From assembly GCA_910588625.1 (NCBI GenBank), contig CAJUQN010000001.1:1-64000 (forward strand): a stretch of DNA of 64,000 nt, in the 5' to 3' direction. The DNA is from an uncultured Oscillospiraceae bacterium. Lineage in GTDB: Bacteria; Bacillota; Clostridia; Oscillospirales; Oscillospiraceae. Below, piece by piece: positions 49,911-60,360 of the stretch; the first letter of the stretch is position 1, and every line of letters starts with the position of its first letter. The position numbers and the translations under genes are program-made. The notes below the pieces were generated by a model, which was given only the letters and a program-made list of their open reading frames with translations, did no database searches and was not told the origin of the DNA.

Positions 49911-50543
49911 TCAGATCCCCAGTGCGTCCGCAATGGCCTTGGTGGTGGCCTCGATGCCGGGCTGGAAAGCCACCGACTTGAGCACACCCCGCTGAGCGTA
50001 AAACTCCTTCAAAGGCTCTGTCTGGCTGTGGTACACGTCGAGGCGGCTTTGGACAGTCTCAGGCTTATCATCGTCCCGCTGGACCAGAGCCGCGCCGCAG
50101 GCGTCGCACACACCCTCGCTCTTGGGAGGCGCGGCCACCACATGATAGGTGGCGCCGCAGGCGGCGCAGGCCCGGCGACCGGTCATACGGTTCATGATCT
50201 CCGAATCGGGGACCTCGATGTCCAGCACGCAGTCGAACTTGACGCCCGCGCGCTCCAGCGCCTGGGCCTGGGGGATGGTGCGGGGCACGCCGTCCAGAAT
50301 AAACCCGTTCTGGCAGTCGGCCTCGGCCAGCCGCTCCACGATGATGTCGATGATGACCTGGTCGGGCACCAGCTGGCCCGCGTCCATGTAACGCTTGGCC
50401 TGGAGTCCCACGGGCGTGCCGTTCTTCACAGCAGCCCGCAGGATGTTGCCTGTGGAAATGGTGGGAATGCCCAGCCGATCGCTGAGGATGGCGGCCTGGG
50501 TCCCCTTTCCGGCGCCGGGGGCGCCGAACATAATCAGTTTCAT
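49911..50543 (-). CDS. adk: adenylate kinase
   Basis: A 210-residue kinase starting [16 protein letters not shown] at 50543, after GGAGG. The P-loop is GAPGAGKGT. The LID domain binds zinc through CAACGATY and CDACG, the four-cysteine form common in Gram-positives. FILDGVPRT is the AMP-site motif (a V in place of the more usual F or Y). It interconverts ATP, AMP and ADP. It lies between secY and map. Confidence 0.96.
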   Translation of the reverse strand: MKLIMFGAPGAGKGTQAAILSDRLGIPTISTGNILRAAVKNGTPVGLQAKRYMDAGQLVPDQVIIDIIVERLAEADCQNGFILDGVPRTIPQAQALERAGVKFDCVLDIEVPDSEIMNRMTGRRACAACGATYHVVAAPPKSEGVCDACGAALVQRDDDKPETVQSRLDVYHSQTEPLKEFYAQRGVLKSVAFQPGIEATTKAIADALGI

Positions 50544-50561
50544 ACCCGCTGCCTCCACGGC

Positions 50562-51908
50562 TTACTCAAGGAAGCCCTTGTAGTGGCGCATCATCAGCTG
50601 GGCCTCCAGAGCCTTCACGGTCTCCAGGGCCACGCCCACCACAATGATGACGGACGTGCCGCCGATGGCCAAACTGCTGCCCGCGCTGCTCTTGGCCAGC
50701 ACCATGATATTGCCCACGATGGTGGGCAGCAGGGCCACCACGGCCAGGTACAGCGCGCCGAACATGGTGACGCGGGACACAACCTTGTTGAGGAAGTCAC
50801 TGGTGGGCTTGCCCGGGCGGAAGCCGGGGATGAAGCCGCCGTTCTTCTTCAGGTTGTTGGCCACCTCGATGGGGTTGAACTGAATGGTGTTGTAGAAGTA
50901 GCTGAACAAAACGATCAGCAGGAAATACACGATGCAGTAGGGCACGCCCCGGGTATCAAAGATATCCAGGAAGGTGTTCCAGCCGCTGCCCTTCACCTGG
51001 GCGGAGGGCACGAACATCCCGATGGTGGCGGGGATGGACGCGATGGACTGGGCAAAGATGATGGGCAGAACGCCGGACATATTCACCTTGATGGGCAGAT
51101 GGCTGGACTGGCCGCCGTACATCTTCCGGCCCACCACCCGCTTGGCGTACTGCACGGGGATGCGGCGCTCGGAGTTGTCCATGAACACAATGAAGGCCAC
51201 CAGCAGCAGCATACCCAGCACGATGAGCAGGATAAAGGCGGGGTGGAGCACCATAGCGGTCTCCGGGTTGGCGTCGTTCATCCAACCGATGACGCCCAGA
51301 TAGATGTTATACACCATGTTGGGCACACGGCCCACGATGCCGGCGAACAGGATGATGGAGATGCCGTTGCCGATGCCGAACTCGGTGATCTGCTCACCCA
51401 ACCACATCAGGAAGGCGGAGCCGGCCACGAAGGCGGCAATGATGACAAAGGCGGGCCATACGCCGGTGACGGTCAGCAGACTCTGGCCGTTGGAGCCGGC
51501 CCGCAGGAAGGTGTAGTAGCCAAAGGCCTGGATCAGGGCGATGGCCACGGTGGCGTACCGGGTGATGGCCTGGAGTTTCTTTTTGCCCTCTTCGCCGCCC
51601 TCCTTCTGGAGGCGCTCCAGCGCGGGGATGGCGATGGTCAGCAGCTGAATAATGATGGAGCTGTTGATATAGGGCTGGATGCTCAAAGCAAACACGGTGG
51701 CTTGCGCGAAGGCATCGCCGCTCATCACGTTGAGCAGGGAGAAAATGCTGGCGGACTGGGACTGGATATAGCTGCCGAGCGTGTCGGTGTCAATGAAAGG
51801 CACCGGTACCGCCGCGCCCACGCGGAAGATCAGCAGGGCGAAGATGGTGAACAACAGCTTATTGCGCAGCTCCGGCACCTTCCAGGCGTTGCGAATGGTC
51901 TGAATCAT
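50562..51908 (-). CDS. secY: preprotein translocase subunit SecY
   Basis: A 448-residue protein with ten membrane helices. The N-terminal MIQTIRNAWKVPELRNKLLF, plug-region INVMSGDAFAQATVF-like segment, IQPYINSSIIIQLL, and the late basic loop FRPGKPTSDFL are normal SecY features. It forms the membrane channel with SecE and SecG. It follows rplO by two bases. Confidence 0.97.
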   Translation of the reverse strand: MIQTIRNAWKVPELRNKLLFTIFALLIFRVGAAVPVPFIDTDTLGSYIQSQSASIFSLLNVMSGDAFAQATVFALSIQPYINSSIIIQLLTIAIPALERLQKEGGEEGKKKLQAITRYATVAIALIQAFGYYTFLRAGSNGQSLLTVTGVWPAFVIIAAFVAGSAFLMWLGEQITEFGIGNGISIILFAGIVGRVPNMVYNIYLGVIGWMNDANPETAMVLHPAFILLIVLGMLLLVAFIVFMDNSERRIPVQYAKRVVGRKMYGGQSSHLPIKVNMSGVLPIIFAQSIASIPATIGMFVPSAQVKGSGWNTFLDIFDTRGVPYCIVYFLLIVLFSYFYNTIQFNPIEVANNLKKNGGFIPGFRPGKPTSDFLNKVVSRVTMFGALYLAVVALLPTIVGNIMVLAKSSAGSSLAIGGTSVIIVVGVALETVKALEAQLMMRHYKGFLE

Positions 51909-51910
51909 CC

Positions 51911-52351
51911 TCAGATCACCTCCGCAGTACCGCCCGCCTTTTCGATCTTCTCCTTGGCAGAAGCGGAGAACGCGGAAGCCCGAACCGTGAGCTTCTTGGT
52001 CAATTCCCCGTTGCCCAGGACCTTGACGCCGTACTCACACTTGGAAATGATACCCTTTTCCAGCAAATCGCAAACATTGACCACAGCGCCGTCCTCGAAC
52101 TTGTTCAGGGAGGAGACGTTAATAGCCTCCAGGCGCTTGGCAAAAATGTTGTTGAAGCCCCGCTTGGGCAGGCGGCGGGCCAGAGGCATCTGGCCGCCCT
52201 CAAACCCGATGCGGACACCGCCGCCGCTGCGGGCCCACTGGCCCTTGTGGCCGCGACCGGCGGTCTTGCCGTTGCCGGTGCCGGGACCGCGCCCCTTGCG
52301 CTTACCCACCTGGGTGGAGCCGGGAGCGGGAGACAGTTCATGCAGATTCAT
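51911..52351 (-). CDS. rplO: 50S ribosomal protein L15
   Basis: A 146-residue protein. The glycine/arginine-rich start [22 protein letters not shown] (shown in part as [15 protein letters not shown]) and the [18 protein letters not shown] motif are diagnostic. It is a late-assembly protein of the large subunit. It starts 13 bases after rpmD. Confidence 0.97.
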   Translation of the reverse strand: MNLHELSPAPGSTQVGKRKGRGPGTGNGKTAGRGHKGQWARSGGGVRIGFEGGQMPLARRLPKRGFNNIFAKRLEAINVSSLNKFEDGAVVNVCDLLEKGIISKCEYGVKVLGNGELTKKLTVRASAFSASAKEKIEKAGGTAEVI

Positions 52352-52364
52352 GGTCGCAACCTCC

Positions 52365-52550
52365 TTAGGCGTTCTCGGTGACCTGGAGCAGGTAACCGAT
52401 GTGGGCGATCTTGCCCCGGGTAGCCTCGTTGTCGGGCTGTACGGTGGTGTCGCCGATCTTGCGCAAACCCAGGGCCTCAGCGGTGGCCTTATGCTTGGCC
52501 AGACGGCCGTTCAGGCTCTTGACGAGCTTGATGTTGATGGTTTTAGCCAT
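52365..52550 (-). CDS. rpmD: 50S ribosomal protein L30
   Basis: A 61-residue protein with the ferredoxin-like L30 pattern [19 protein letters not shown] and [15 protein letters not shown]. It lacks extensions. It lies 14 bases after rpsE. Confidence 0.96.
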   Translation of the reverse strand: MAKTINIKLVKSLNGRLAKHKATAEALGLRKIGDTTVQPDNEATRGKIAHIGYLLQVTENA

Positions 52551-52564
52551 TGTCTTGAGCCTCC

Positions 52565-53065
52565 TTAACCTAAGATCTCTTCCACGCTCTTGCCGCGGAT
52601 CTTCGCGACCTCAGCGGGGCTGCGCAGGGACTTGAGACCCTCCATGGTGGCGGCCACCACGTTCTGGGGGTTGTTGGTGCGCAGGCACTTGGCGCGGATG
52701 TCGGACACGCCGGCGGCCTCCATCACGGCGCGCACCGGGCCTCCGGCGATGATGCCGGTACCCTTGGAAGCGGGCTTGAGCAGGACGCGGCCGGCGCCGA
52801 ACTCGCCGATGACCTCGTGGGGGATGGTGGTGCCGGACAGAGTGACATTTACCATGTTCTTCTTGGCGTCCTCGATGCCCTTGCGGATGGCCTCGGCCAC
52901 CTCAGCGGCCTTGCCCAGGCCATAGCCCACGCGGCCCTTCTCGTCGCCGACCACCATCAGGGCGGAGAACTTGGCCACGCGACCGCCCTTCACGGTCTTG
53001 GAGACGCGGTTCAGATAGACCAGCTTCTCCACGAACTCTTTGGGTTCTCTTTCAAATCTAGGCAT
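52565..53065 (-). CDS. rpsE: 30S ribosomal protein S5
   Basis: A 166-residue protein. The double-stranded-RNA-like N-terminal domain has [15 protein letters not shown] and KVG-type [17 protein letters not shown]. The C-terminal domain has [20 protein letters not shown]5 affects decoding accuracy. It lies 17 bases after rplR. Confidence 0.97.
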   Translation of the reverse strand: MPRFEREPKEFVEKLVYLNRVSKTVKGGRVAKFSALMVVGDEKGRVGYGLGKAAEVAEAIRKGIEDAKKNMVNVTLSGTTIPHEVIGEFGAGRVLLKPASKGTGIIAGGPVRAVMEAAGVSDIRAKCLRTNNPQNVVAATMEGLKSLRSPAEVAKIRGKSVEEILG

Positions 53066-53082
53066 TCTTTTTTCCTCCTCCC

Positions 53083-53451
53083 TTAGAACTGCAGGCCGCC
53101 CTCGCGGGCGCCCTCGGCCAGAGCCTTCACGCGGCCGTGGTACAGGTAGCCGCCGCGGTCGAACACGACAGCCTCAATGCCCTTGTCCTTGGCGCGCTGG
53201 GCGATGGCCTCGCCCACCTTCTTGGCGGCCTCACAGTTGCTGCCGGGGCCCTCGAAGCCCTTCTCCTGGGAAGAAGCGGAGACCAGGGTAACACCCTTGG
53301 TATCGTCGATGATCTGGGCGTAGATGTTGGTCTCACTGCGGAACACGTTCAGGCGGGGACGCTCGGGGGTGCCGGACACCTTGCCGCGAACGCGCTTATG
53401 ACGGTGCAGGCGCTGAGCCTTAGTATTGGGACGGTTAATCATAATCGGCAC
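53083..53451 (-). CDS. rplR: 50S ribosomal protein L18
   Basis: A 122-residue protein with the basic start [20 protein letters not shown] in outline and [23 protein letters not shown] at the end. It binds 5S rRNA with L5. It lies nine bases after rplF. Confidence 0.97.
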   Translation of the reverse strand: MPIMINRPNTKAQRLHRHKRVRGKVSGTPERPRLNVFRSETNIYAQIIDDTKGVTLVSASSQEKGFEGPGSNCEAAKKVGEAIAQRAKDKGIEAVVFDRGGYLYHGRVKALAEGAREGGLQF

Positions 53452-53460
53452 ACCTCCTTA

Positions 53461-54006
53461 TTATTTCTTGACGCCGGTCTTACCAACCTTGCGGCGGATG
53501 ACCTCGTCAGAGTACTTGATGCCCTTGCCCTTGTAGGGCTCGGGAGGACGCTTCTCGCGGACCTCGGCGGCAAACTGGCCCACCAGCTGCTTGTCGAAGC
53601 CGGAAACCACGATCTGGTTGGCGCTGGGGGTTTCCACGGTGATGCCAGCGGGGGCCTCCATGATGACCTGATGAGAGAAGCCCAGGTTCATGACCAGCTT
53701 GCCGCCCTCCATGGCCACACGGTAGCCCACGCCGTTGACGTCCAGGGTCTTTTTGAAGCCCTCGGTGACACCCACCACCATGTTGTGGAGCAGGGTGCGG
53801 GTCAGACCGTGGAGGGAGCGGTTCTCCTTCAAATCGTTGGGACGGGTGACGTGCAGCTCAGCGCCCTCCTGCTTAATGGTCATATTGGGGTGCAGCTGCT
53901 GGGTGAGGGTACCCTTGGGGCCCTTCACGGTGACGAGGTTGTTATCCTCGATCTTGATCTCCACGCCGGCGGGAACGGCGATAGGAGCTCTGCCAATTCT
54001 AGACAT
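53461..54006 (-). CDS. rplF: 50S ribosomal protein L6
   Basis: A 181-residue protein with two related domains. [17 protein letters not shown] is the typical start and [16 protein letters not shown] the conserved signature. It lies near the factor-binding site of the large subunit. It follows rpsH by 14 bases. Confidence 0.97.
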   Translation of the reverse strand: MSRIGRAPIAVPAGVEIKIEDNNLVTVKGPKGTLTQQLHPNMTIKQEGAELHVTRPNDLKENRSLHGLTRTLLHNMVVGVTEGFKKTLDVNGVGYRVAMEGGKLVMNLGFSHQVIMEAPAGITVETPSANQIVVSGFDKQLVGQFAAEVREKRPPEPYKGKGIKYSDEVIRRKVGKTGVKK

Positions 54007-54020
54007 TCCTATAACCCTCC

Positions 54021-54422
54021 TTACCAGACGAACGCCAAGACTTCGCCGCCGACATGGGCCTGGCGGGCCTTCTTGTCGGTCATGACGCCCTTGGACGTGG
54101 AAACGATGGCGATGCCCAGGCCGCGCAGCACGCGGGGCAGCTCCTCCGCGCCGGCATAGACGCGCAGGCCGGGCTTGGATACCCGCTTCAGGCCGGTAAT
54201 GGCCTTCTCTTTTCCGGGCTGGATATACTTCAAAGTGATGCGGATGACACCCTGAGTTCCATCATTGATGGTCTGGAAGTTCTTGATATAGCCTTCGTCC
54301 AGAAGAATCTGAGCGATGGCCTTCTTCATGTTGGAAGCAGGAACATCCACGGTGTCATGCTTGGCGTTGCTCGCGTTGCGGATGCGGGTGAGCATATCCG
54401 CAATGGGATCAGTGATTTGCAT
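54021..54422 (-). CDS. rpsH: 30S ribosomal protein S8
   Basis: A 133-residue protein. [17 protein letters not shown] opens it, and [22 protein letters not shown] closes it in normal order. In E. coli S8 represses the spc operon at a site near rplE. The 255 bases before this gene contain inverted repeats (for instance AGGCGGGAG/CTCCCGCCT, 54631-54658), but I see no clear S8 site. Confidence 0.97.
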   Translation of the reverse strand: MQITDPIADMLTRIRNASNAKHDTVDVPASNMKKAIAQILLDEGYIKNFQTINDGTQGVIRITLKYIQPGKEKAITGLKRVSKPGLRVYAGAEELPRVLRGLGIAIVSTSKGVMTDKKARQAHVGGEVLAFVW

Positions 54423-54677
54423 GAGTCTTACCTCCTATTAAGATTACCGGAGTTGTCACGCTCCGCCTGTTCCCGGCGGCTCCGCGCTTCTTCCGGTATA
54501 AGCGGAAAGGTATCGGAAGTTAGGCATCGTCTCCCGACCTGTTGTCCGCCTTTTCCCTCGCTGGGGGTCTCTTAATGCGGCACTTAACGCAAAATCCGGC
54601 GAATTTTGTAAGTGCCATATAACAGGCCCATAGGCGGGAGCGTTCAGACTCCCGCCTTTGGACTCGTTACCATGAAA
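54423..54677. other. gap between rpsH and the S14 gene with hairpins
   Basis: The 255 bases are the largest gap in the spc part of the cluster. AGGCGGGAG and CTCCCGCCT (54631-54639, 54650-54658) form a hairpin just after the S14 gene, with a short T-poor tail. No ORF with a ribosome site is seen. Confidence 0.45.
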
Positions 54678-54863
54678 TTACCAGGACGCCTTCCGGACGC
54701 CGGGGATCTCGCCCTTATACGCCAGCTCCCGGAAGCAGATACGGCAGATGCCGTAGTTGCGCAGGTAGGCGTGGGGGCGGCCGCAGATCTTGCAGCGGTT
54801 GTAGCGGCGGCTGGAGAACTTGGGCTCAGCCTGCTGCTTGTTGATCATGGATTTCTTGGCCAT
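54678..54863 (-). CDS. rpsZ: 30S ribosomal protein S14, zinc-binding type Z
   Basis: A 61-residue protein with [20 protein letters not shown], holding the C-x2-C...C-x2-C zinc ligands of type Z S14. [16 protein letters not shown] is the usual start. It lies in its standard place between rplE and rpsH. Confidence 0.97.
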   Translation of the reverse strand: MAKKSMINKQQAEPKFSSRRYNRCKICGRPHAYLRNYGICRICFRELAYKGEIPGVRKASW

Positions 54864-54882
54864 AGCTTGTTCCCTTCCTCTC

Positions 54883-55446
54883 TCAGCCGTTGGTGGTGAA
54901 CGGGGCGCCCAGCAGCGTCAGCAGCTCCTTGGCCTCCTCGTCGGTCTTGGCGGTGGTGCAGATGACCACATCCATGCCCCGGATCTTGTCGATCTTGTCG
55001 TACTCGATCTCGGGGAAGATCAGCTGCTCCTTCAGGCCCAGGGCGTAGTTGCCCCGGCCGTCGAAGGCGTTGGGATTGATGCCCCGGAAGTCGCGGACGC
55101 GGGGCAGGGCCACGTTGAACAGGCGGTCCATAAACTCCCACATCTTGTCCTGGCGCAGGGTGACCTTAGCGCCGATGGGCATATCCTTGCGGATCTTGAA
55201 GTTGGCGATGGGCTTCTTGGTCTTGGTGATGATGGGCTTCTGGCCGGTGATGGCGGTCAGGTCGGCCACCACGCTGTCCAGCACCTTCACGTTGTCCTTG
55301 GCCTCTCCGCAGCCGCAGTTGACCACGATCTTGGCGATGCGGGGGATCTCCATGGTGGACTTATAGCCGAACTTCTGCATGAGGGCAGGAGCCACATCGG
55401 CGGTGTACTTCGCCTTCAGGTTAGGCACTTTTTTCTCATCTGCCAT
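54883..55446 (-). CDS. rplE: 50S ribosomal protein L5
   Basis: A 187-residue protein. [18 protein letters not shown], a cysteine-bearing form of the usual NMGVGEA motif, is followed by [22 protein letters not shown] and the [18 protein letters not shown] end. It binds 5S rRNA and contacts S13. It lies 18 bases after rplX. Confidence 0.97.
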   Translation of the reverse strand: MADEKKVPNLKAKYTADVAPALMQKFGYKSTMEIPRIAKIVVNCGCGEAKDNVKVLDSVVADLTAITGQKPIITKTKKPIANFKIRKDMPIGAKVTLRQDKMWEFMDRLFNVALPRVRDFRGINPNAFDGRGNYALGLKEQLIFPEIEYDKIDKIRGMDVVICTTAKTDEEAKELLTLLGAPFTTNG

Positions 55447-55464
55447 TGTGATACTCCTCCTCTC

Positions 55465-55776
55465 TTAAATCTCGGCGCCGCAGTGCTTGCACACGCGGAC
55501 CTTCTTGCCGCCCTCCACCTTGTGGGCGGGGCGGGTGGCCTTATTGCACTTGGGGCACACGGTCATAACCTTGCAGGCGTAAATCGGGGTCTCCTTCTGG
55601 ATGATACCGCCTTCCTCGCCCTGCTGGCGGGGCTTCTGGTGCTTGGAGGCCAGGTTGACCTTCTCCACGATGACCTTGCCGCCCTTGGGGTCCACGGACA
55701 GAACCTTGCCCTGCTTGCCCTTGTCCTTGCCGGACAGGACCACCACGGTGTCGTTCTTCTTTACATTCATGCTCAT
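55465..55776 (-). CDS. rplX: 50S ribosomal protein L24
   Basis: A 103-residue protein; the start may be at residue 1 or at Met3 ([10 protein letters not shown]). The KOW motif is [22 protein letters not shown]-terminal pair of C-x2-C motifs (CPKC, CKHC) forms a possible zinc site, as in several Clostridia. It initiates large-subunit assembly. It lies 14 bases after rplN. Confidence 0.96.
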   Translation of the reverse strand: MSMNVKKNDTVVVLSGKDKGKQGKVLSVDPKGGKVIVEKVNLASKHQKPRQQGEEGGIIQKETPIYACKVMTVCPKCNKATRPAHKVEGGKKVRVCKHCGAEI

Positions 55777-55790
55777 ACCTCGCTCCCCCC

Positions 55791-56159
55791 TTACAGCACT
55801 TCGGGAGCCAGAGACAGGATCTTCATGTAATCCTTGTCCCGCAGCTCACGGGCCACCGGGCCAAAGATACGGGTGCCCCGGGGGTTCTTGTCGTCGCGGA
55901 TGAGGACGGCAGCGTTGTCGTCAAAGCGGAGGTAGCTGCCGTCGGGGCGGCGCACGCCCCGGGCGGAGCGGACGATGACGGCCTTGACCACCTCGCCCTT
56001 CTTCACCTGGCCGCCGGGCGCGGCCTTCCGAACGGAGGCCACCACTACGTCGCCGATGTTGCCAAACTTGCGCCGGGACCCGCCCAGCACACGGATGGTC
56101 TTGATCTCTTTGGCGCCGGTATTATCGGCCACCTTCAGATAGCTTTCTTCTTGGATCAT
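55791..56159 (-). CDS. rplN: 50S ribosomal protein L14
   Basis: A 122-residue protein. [19 protein letters not shown] and [20 protein letters not shown] are family signatures, as is [13 protein letters not shown]. It forms an intersubunit bridge and is the docking site for the silencing factor RsfS. It lies 14 bases after rpsQ. Confidence 0.97.
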   Translation of the reverse strand: MIQEESYLKVADNTGAKEIKTIRVLGGSRRKFGNIGDVVVASVRKAAPGGQVKKGEVVKAVIVRSARGVRRPDGSYLRFDDNAAVLIRDDKNPRGTRIFGPVARELRDKDYMKILSLAPEVL

Positions 56160-56173
56160 ACTGGCACCTCCTT

Positions 56174-56437
56174 TTACTTCGCCTTCTCGATGATTTCAAC
56201 CACGCGCCAGCGCTTGTCCTTGGACAGGGGGCGGGTCTCCATCACGCGGACGCGATCGCCCACGCCGCACTGGTTGTTCTCGTCGTGGGCCTTCAGCTTG
56301 TAGGTCCTTTTTACGATCTTCTTGTACAGAGGATGGGCCACGCGGTCGGCGATGGCGACCACAACGGTCTTGTCCATCTTGTCCGAAACCACCAGGCCGA
56401 CTCTGGTCTTACGAGAAGAGGTTCTCACTTCACTCAT
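56174..56437 (-). CDS. rpsQ: 30S ribosomal protein S17
   Basis: An 87-residue OB-fold protein. [19 protein letters not shown] and [18 protein letters not shown] give the family pattern, and [17 protein letters not shown] the end. It starts 13 bases after rpmC. Confidence 0.97.
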   Translation of the reverse strand: MSEVRTSSRKTRVGLVVSDKMDKTVVVAIADRVAHPLYKKIVKRTYKLKAHDENNQCGVGDRVRVMETRPLSKDKRWRVVEIIEKAK

Positions 56438-56450
56438 CGTTTACTCCTCC

Positions 56451-56648
56451 TTATCGGCCCTGCTGCTCACGCAGGATGGTCTTGACGCGGGCGATGTCCT
56501 TCTTGACCTCCGCGATGCGGATGGGGTTGTCGAGCTGATTGGTGGCGTGCTGAAGACGGAGGTTGAACAGGTCCTTCTTCAGCTCCACCAGCTTGGCGTC
56601 CAGCTCGGCGGCGCTCATCTTACGCACTTCGACTGCCTTCATCTTCAT
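56451..56648 (-). CDS. rpmC: 50S ribosomal protein L29
   Basis: A 65-residue helical protein, [20 protein letters not shown] at the start, with [19 protein letters not shown] as the signature. It overlaps the end of rplP by four bases, implying coupled translation. It lies near the exit tunnel, where trigger factor binds. Confidence 0.97.
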   Translation of the reverse strand: MKMKAVEVRKMSAAELDAKLVELKKDLFNLRLQHATNQLDNPIRIAEVKKDIARVKTILREQQGR

Positions 56649-57073
56649 TCACCACCCTTCTCCTCAGTCTCTTTCTTGACGATCTTGCACTTGATGGGCA
56701 GCTTGTGGCTGGCCAGGCGCAGAGCCTCGCGGGCGACCTCTTCGGACACGCCTGCGATCTCGAACATGACGCGGCCGGGCTTGACCACGGCCACCCATCC
56801 CTCGGGAGCGCCCTTACCGGAACCCATACGGGTACCCAGCGCCTTCTTGGTGATGGGCTTGTCGGGGAAGATCTTGATCCAGACCTTACCGCCACGCTTG
56901 GTATAACGGGTCATAGCCACACGGGCGGCCTCAATCTGGTTGCCGGTGATCCAGGAGGGCTCGCAGGCCTGGAGGCCCCACTCGCCGTAGGAGACCTTAT
57001 TGCCGCGGCTGGCGGCGCCGGTCATGCGGCCGCGGTGGACGCGGCGGTACTTTACTCTCTTAGGCAGCAGCAT
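56645..57073 (-). CDS. rplP: 50S ribosomal protein L16
   Basis: A 142-residue protein. [19 protein letters not shown] is the usual start, with [26 protein letters not shown] in outline. It helps place tRNA in the A and P sites. The start codon shares one base with the rpsC stop. Confidence 0.97.
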   Translation of the reverse strand: MLLPKRVKYRRVHRGRMTGAASRGNKVSYGEWGLQACEPSWITGNQIEAARVAMTRYTKRGGKVWIKIFPDKPITKKALGTRMGSGKGAPEGWVAVVKPGRVMFEIAGVSEEVAREALRLASHKLPIKCKIVKKETEEKGGE

Positions 57074-57927
57074 TACTGGGCGCCTCCTTCCTTAGGAGCA
57101 GAGGGACGCGGGCCGTTATTGGGACGGGGGCCGTTATTGGAACGGGGCCCGCCCTGGCGGTCGCGGTTGAAGCCGCCCTGACGCCGGTCTCCGCCCTGGC
57201 GGTTGAAGCCGCCCCTGCGGTCGTCTCGGCGGCGGGGCCGCTGCTCGCGCTCCTTATAGTTCTTGGTGTCGATGGTGCGGGGGGTGGTGCGCAGGGTCTG
57301 GGTGAGCACCTCGCCCTTGTAAATCCAGACCTTCACGCCCAGACGGCCGTAGGTGGTGGCCGCCTCCGCGAAGCCGTACTCGATGTCGGCGCGGATAGTC
57401 TGCAGGGGAATGGTGCCGTCATGGTAGTGCTCGGTGCGGGCGATTTCCGCGCCGTTCAGGCGGCCGGAGACCTGGACCTTAATGCCCAGAGCGCCCATGC
57501 GCATGGCGCGGCCCATGGCGTTCTTCATGGCCCGGCGGAAGGCGATGCGCTTCTCCAGCTGCTGGGCGATGTTCTCGGCCACCAGCTGGGCGTTCTTATC
57601 CACGTCCTTGACCTCGACGATGTTCAGGGCCACGCTCTTGCCCAGCTTTTTCTCCAGCTCGACGCGCAGCTTCTCAATCTCCTCGCCGCCCTTGCCAATC
57701 ACAACGCCAGGACGGGCGCAGTGCACGTAAATGCGGATCTTGGCGTTGTCGCGCTCGATCTCGATCTTGGGCACGCCGGCGGCGTACAGCTTTTTCTTGA
57801 GCTCCTTGCGGAGGTTGTAGTCCTCGACCAGCAGGTCGCCCACCTTCTCGTCACGGGCGTACCAGCGGGAGTCCCAGTCTTTGATGACGCCCACGCGCAG
57901 GCCGTGGGGATTCACTTTCTGTCCCAT
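57073..57927 (-). CDS. rpsC: 30S ribosomal protein S3 with low-complexity tail
   Basis: A 284-residue protein. The KH domain has [19 protein letters not shown], and the C-terminal domain has [19 protein letters not shown] in normal order. Typical S3 ends near residue 215-225. Here about 55 more residues follow, rich in arginine, glycine, asparagine and proline ([14 protein letters not shown], then short GGFNR and NNGPRP repeats). S3 forms part of the mRNA entry helicase; the tail may add RNA contacts. Confidence 0.96.
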   Translation of the reverse strand: MGQKVNPHGLRVGVIKDWDSRWYARDEKVGDLLVEDYNLRKELKKKLYAAGVPKIEIERDNAKIRIYVHCARPGVVIGKGGEEIEKLRVELEKKLGKSVALNIVEVKDVDKNAQLVAENIAQQLEKRIAFRRAMKNAMGRAMRMGALGIKVQVSGRLNGAEIARTEHYHDGTIPLQTIRADIEYGFAEAATTYGRLGVKVWIYKGEVLTQTLRTTPRTIDTKNYKEREQRPRRRDDRRGGFNRQGGDRRQGGFNRDRQGGPRSNNGPRPNNGPRPSAPKEGGAQ

Positions 57928-57944
57928 TTATTTCGACCTCCTTT

Positions 57945-58277
57945 TCAGCGCTCTTTGACCACGACGGTCACATGGGAAGTTCTCTTCTTGATGCCATAGG
58001 CGCGGCCCTTGGCCCGGGGCATATAGCGCTTGATGATGGGGCCCGGGGTGGCGTAGGTCTCGGCCACGAAGAGCTTCTCGGGGTCCATGCCGTGGTTGTT
58101 CTCGGCGTTGGCCGCGGCGCTGTGAACCAGCTTGGACAGGGGGTCGGAGGCGGCCTTGGGAATCAGGTTCAGGATGGCTTCAGCGTCCTTGACGCTCTTG
58201 CCGCGGATCTGGTCGCACACAATGCCGACCTTCCGGGGAGAGATACGGATGTATCTCAGTGTGGCTTTCGCTTCCAT
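57945..58277 (-). CDS. rplV: 50S ribosomal protein L22
   Basis: A 110-residue protein. ATLRYIRISPRKVGIVCDQIRG, seen in outline, and the hairpin end RAKGRAYGIKKRTSHVTVVV are diagnostic. Its loop lines the exit tunnel, where macrolide resistance mutations occur in other species. It lies 15 bases after rpsS. Confidence 0.97.
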   Translation of the reverse strand: MEAKATLRYIRISPRKVGIVCDQIRGKSVKDAEAILNLIPKAASDPLSKLVHSAAANAENNHGMDPEKLFVAETYATPGPIIKRYMPRAKGRAYGIKKRTSHVTVVVKER

Positions 58278-58292
58278 TCTCTCTCCTCCTCC

Positions 58293-58565
58293 TTACTTAC
58301 CGGTCTTGCTGCCCGCATGGCCCTTAAAGGTGCGGGTGGGCGCGAACTCGCCCAGCTTATGGCCCACCATATCCTCGGTGACATAGACGGGCACGTGCTT
58401 GCGGCCGTCGTGGACGGCGAAGGTGTGGCCCACGAAGGAGGGGAAGATGGTGGAGGCGCGGCTCCAGGTCTTGAGGACCTTCTTCTCGTTCTTCTTGTTC
58501 ATCTCGTCCACGCGCTTCAGCAGCTCGGGAGCGCAAAACGGGCCCTTCTTGATACTTCTGCTCAT
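58293..58565 (-). CDS. rpsS: 30S ribosomal protein S19
   Basis: A 90-residue protein. [19 protein letters not shown] is the family start, followed by [21 protein letters not shown] and the [17 protein letters not shown] end. It lies in the head of the small subunit with S13. It follows rplB by 17 bases. Confidence 0.97.
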   Translation of the reverse strand: MSRSIKKGPFCAPELLKRVDEMNKKNEKKVLKTWSRASTIFPSFVGHTFAVHDGRKHVPVYVTEDMVGHKLGEFAPTRTFKGHAGSKTGK

Positions 58566-58582
58566 CTGTTACACTCCCTCCC

Positions 58583-59416
58583 TTACTTGCCGTTGCGGCG
58601 GCGCACGATAAATTTATCGGTGCGGTTCTTCTTCTTGCGGGTCTTGTAACCCATGGCGGGCTTGCCCCAGGGGGTCACAGGACCGGGACGGCCAACGGGG
58701 GACTTGCCCTCGCCGCCGCCGTGGGGATGGTCGTTGGGGTTCATGACGGAGCCGCGGACGGTGGGACGCCAGCCCATGTGGCGGCGGCGTCCGGCCTTAC
58801 CGATGTGGATGTTGGCCCAGTCGGTGTTGCCCACCTGGCCGATAGTGGCCAGGCACTCCTCGCGGACCAGCCGAACCTCGCCGGAGGGCAGGCGCACCTG
58901 AGCCATACCGTTCTCCTTGGCCATCAGCTGGGCGGCGGCGCCGGCGGAGCGCACCAGCTGGGCGCCCTTGCCGGGGTAGAGCTCAATGCAGTGGATGGTC
59001 TCGCCCACGGGAATCTCCGAAATGGGCAGGCAGTTGCCGGGCAGGATGTCCGCGCCGGAGCCGGTCATGATGGTGTGGCCCGCCTTCAGGCCCACGGGGG
59101 CCAGGATATAGCGGCGCTCCCCGTCCTCATACTCGATGAGGGCGATGTTGGCGGAGCGGTTGGGGTCATACTGGAGGTTAATCACAGTGGCCTTACCCGG
59201 CTTATTCCGCTTAAAGTCAATGACGCGGTACTTGCGCTTGTTGCCGCCGCCGCGGTGGCGGACGGTAATGCGGCCATAGCTGTTGCGGCCGGCGTTCTTC
59301 TTGAGGCTCTCCAGCAGGGAGCGCTCAGGCTTTGCCTTCTTGTCAATCCCCTCGAAGGCGGACACGGTCATGTGACGGCGGGAGGGGGTTGTGGGCTTAT
59401 ATGTCTTGATAGCCAT
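58583..59416 (-). CDS. rplB: 50S ribosomal protein L2
   Basis: A 277-residue protein. [20 protein letters not shown] and the C-terminal [19 protein letters not shown] with the essential histidine are intact. L2 is close to the peptidyl-transferase centre. It lies 15 bases after rplW. Confidence 0.97.
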   Translation of the reverse strand: MAIKTYKPTTPSRRHMTVSAFEGIDKKAKPERSLLESLKKNAGRNSYGRITVRHRGGGNKRKYRVIDFKRNKPGKATVINLQYDPNRSANIALIEYEDGERRYILAPVGLKAGHTIMTGSGADILPGNCLPISEIPVGETIHCIELYPGKGAQLVRSAGAAAQLMAKENGMAQVRLPSGEVRLVREECLATIGQVGNTDWANIHIGKAGRRRHMGWRPTVRGSVMNPNDHPHGGGEGKSPVGRPGPVTPWGKPAMGYKTRKKKNRTDKFIVRRRNGK

Positions 59417-59431
59417 TCTTCATTCTCCTCC

Positions 59432-59728
59432 TTACACCATGCCTTCGAAGAACTCGATGGTCTTGGAATCCTCAGTCAGGGTAATCATGGCCTTCTTCCA
59501 GTGGGGACGGCGTCCCTCGGGATAACGGCCCATGCGCTTGACCTTGCCCTGCATATTCAGGGTGTTGACCTTAGCCACCTTCACGCCGAAGATCTCCTCG
59601 CAGGCCTTGGCGATTTCGATCTTGTTGGCGTCCCTGGCCACCTCGAAAGTGTACTTCTTCTCAGTGGCGGCGGCCATGGACTGCTCGGTGATGATGGGGC
59701 GCTTGATGACGTCGTATGCGGTCTTCAT
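59432..59728 (-). CDS. rplW: 50S ribosomal protein L23
   Basis: A 98-residue protein. [20 protein letters not shown] opens it, and [20 protein letters not shown] is the conserved middle. It forms the docking site for trigger factor and the signal recognition particle at the tunnel exit. Its start codon shares a base with the rplD stop. Confidence 0.97.
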   Translation of the reverse strand: MKTAYDVIKRPIITEQSMAAATEKKYTFEVARDANKIEIAKACEEIFGVKVAKVNTLNMQGKVKRMGRYPEGRRPHWKKAMITLTEDSKTIEFFEGMV

Positions 59729-60342
59729 CAGGCGAACACCTCCTCGATGGCGGCCAGCGCGGCCTGGTCGATGATGACCTGGTTGGCGTTGACGATGTCG
59801 TAGACGTTGATGAGGTTAGCGGGGCTGGTCATGACACCAGGAATGTTCCGGGCGGACAGCACCACGTTGGAGTCGCTGGTAACCACCACGGCCTTCTTGG
59901 ACTCCACAGCGTTCAGGAAGCTCTGGAAGGTCTTGGTCTTAATCTCGCCCATCTCCAGCTTATCCACCACCAGCACGTTGCCGGCGGCGGCCTTGGCGGA
60001 CAAAGCGGACTTCAGCGCCAGGCGGCGCACCTTCTTATTGAGGGTGTACCGGTAGGAGCGGGGCTTGGGGGCGAACACGATGCCGCCGTGGGTCCACTGG
60101 GGCGCCCGGGTGGACCCCTGACGGGCGTGGCCGGTGCCCTTCTGGCGCCAGGGCTTCCTGCCGCCGCCGGACACTTCCGCGCGGGTCAGGCTGCTCTGGG
60201 TGCCCTGACGGCAGTTGGCCAAGTGGTTCTTGACCACGTCGTGGACCACATACTGGTTGGGCTCGATGCCGAAGACGGCCTCGGAGAGCTCGACCTCGCC
60301 GATCTGCTTACCGGCCATATTGTAAAGGTTAGCCTTAGGCAT
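59728..60342 (-). CDS. rplD: 50S ribosomal protein L4
   Basis: A 204-residue protein. The tunnel loop [19 protein letters not shown] and RSPQW-type [20 protein letters not shown] are normal. In E. coli L4 also represses the S10 operon; whether it does so here is unknown, though the S10 leader is long and structured. Confidence 0.97.
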   Translation of the reverse strand: MPKANLYNMAGKQIGEVELSEAVFGIEPNQYVVHDVVKNHLANCRQGTQSSLTRAEVSGGGRKPWRQKGTGHARQGSTRAPQWTHGGIVFAPKPRSYRYTLNKKVRRLALKSALSAKAAAGNVLVVDKLEMGEIKTKTFQSFLNAVESKKAVVVTSDSNVVLSARNIPGVMTSPANLINVYDIVNANQVIIDQAALAAIEEVFA

Positions 60343-60360
60343 TTGTCATTCTCTCCTTTC

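Noticed and set aside
50028..52568. An 846-codon plus-strand frame across adk, secY and rplO.
   Set aside because: It is the shadow of three certain genes; its histidine/glycine-rich composition and lack of start signals match other antisense frames here.
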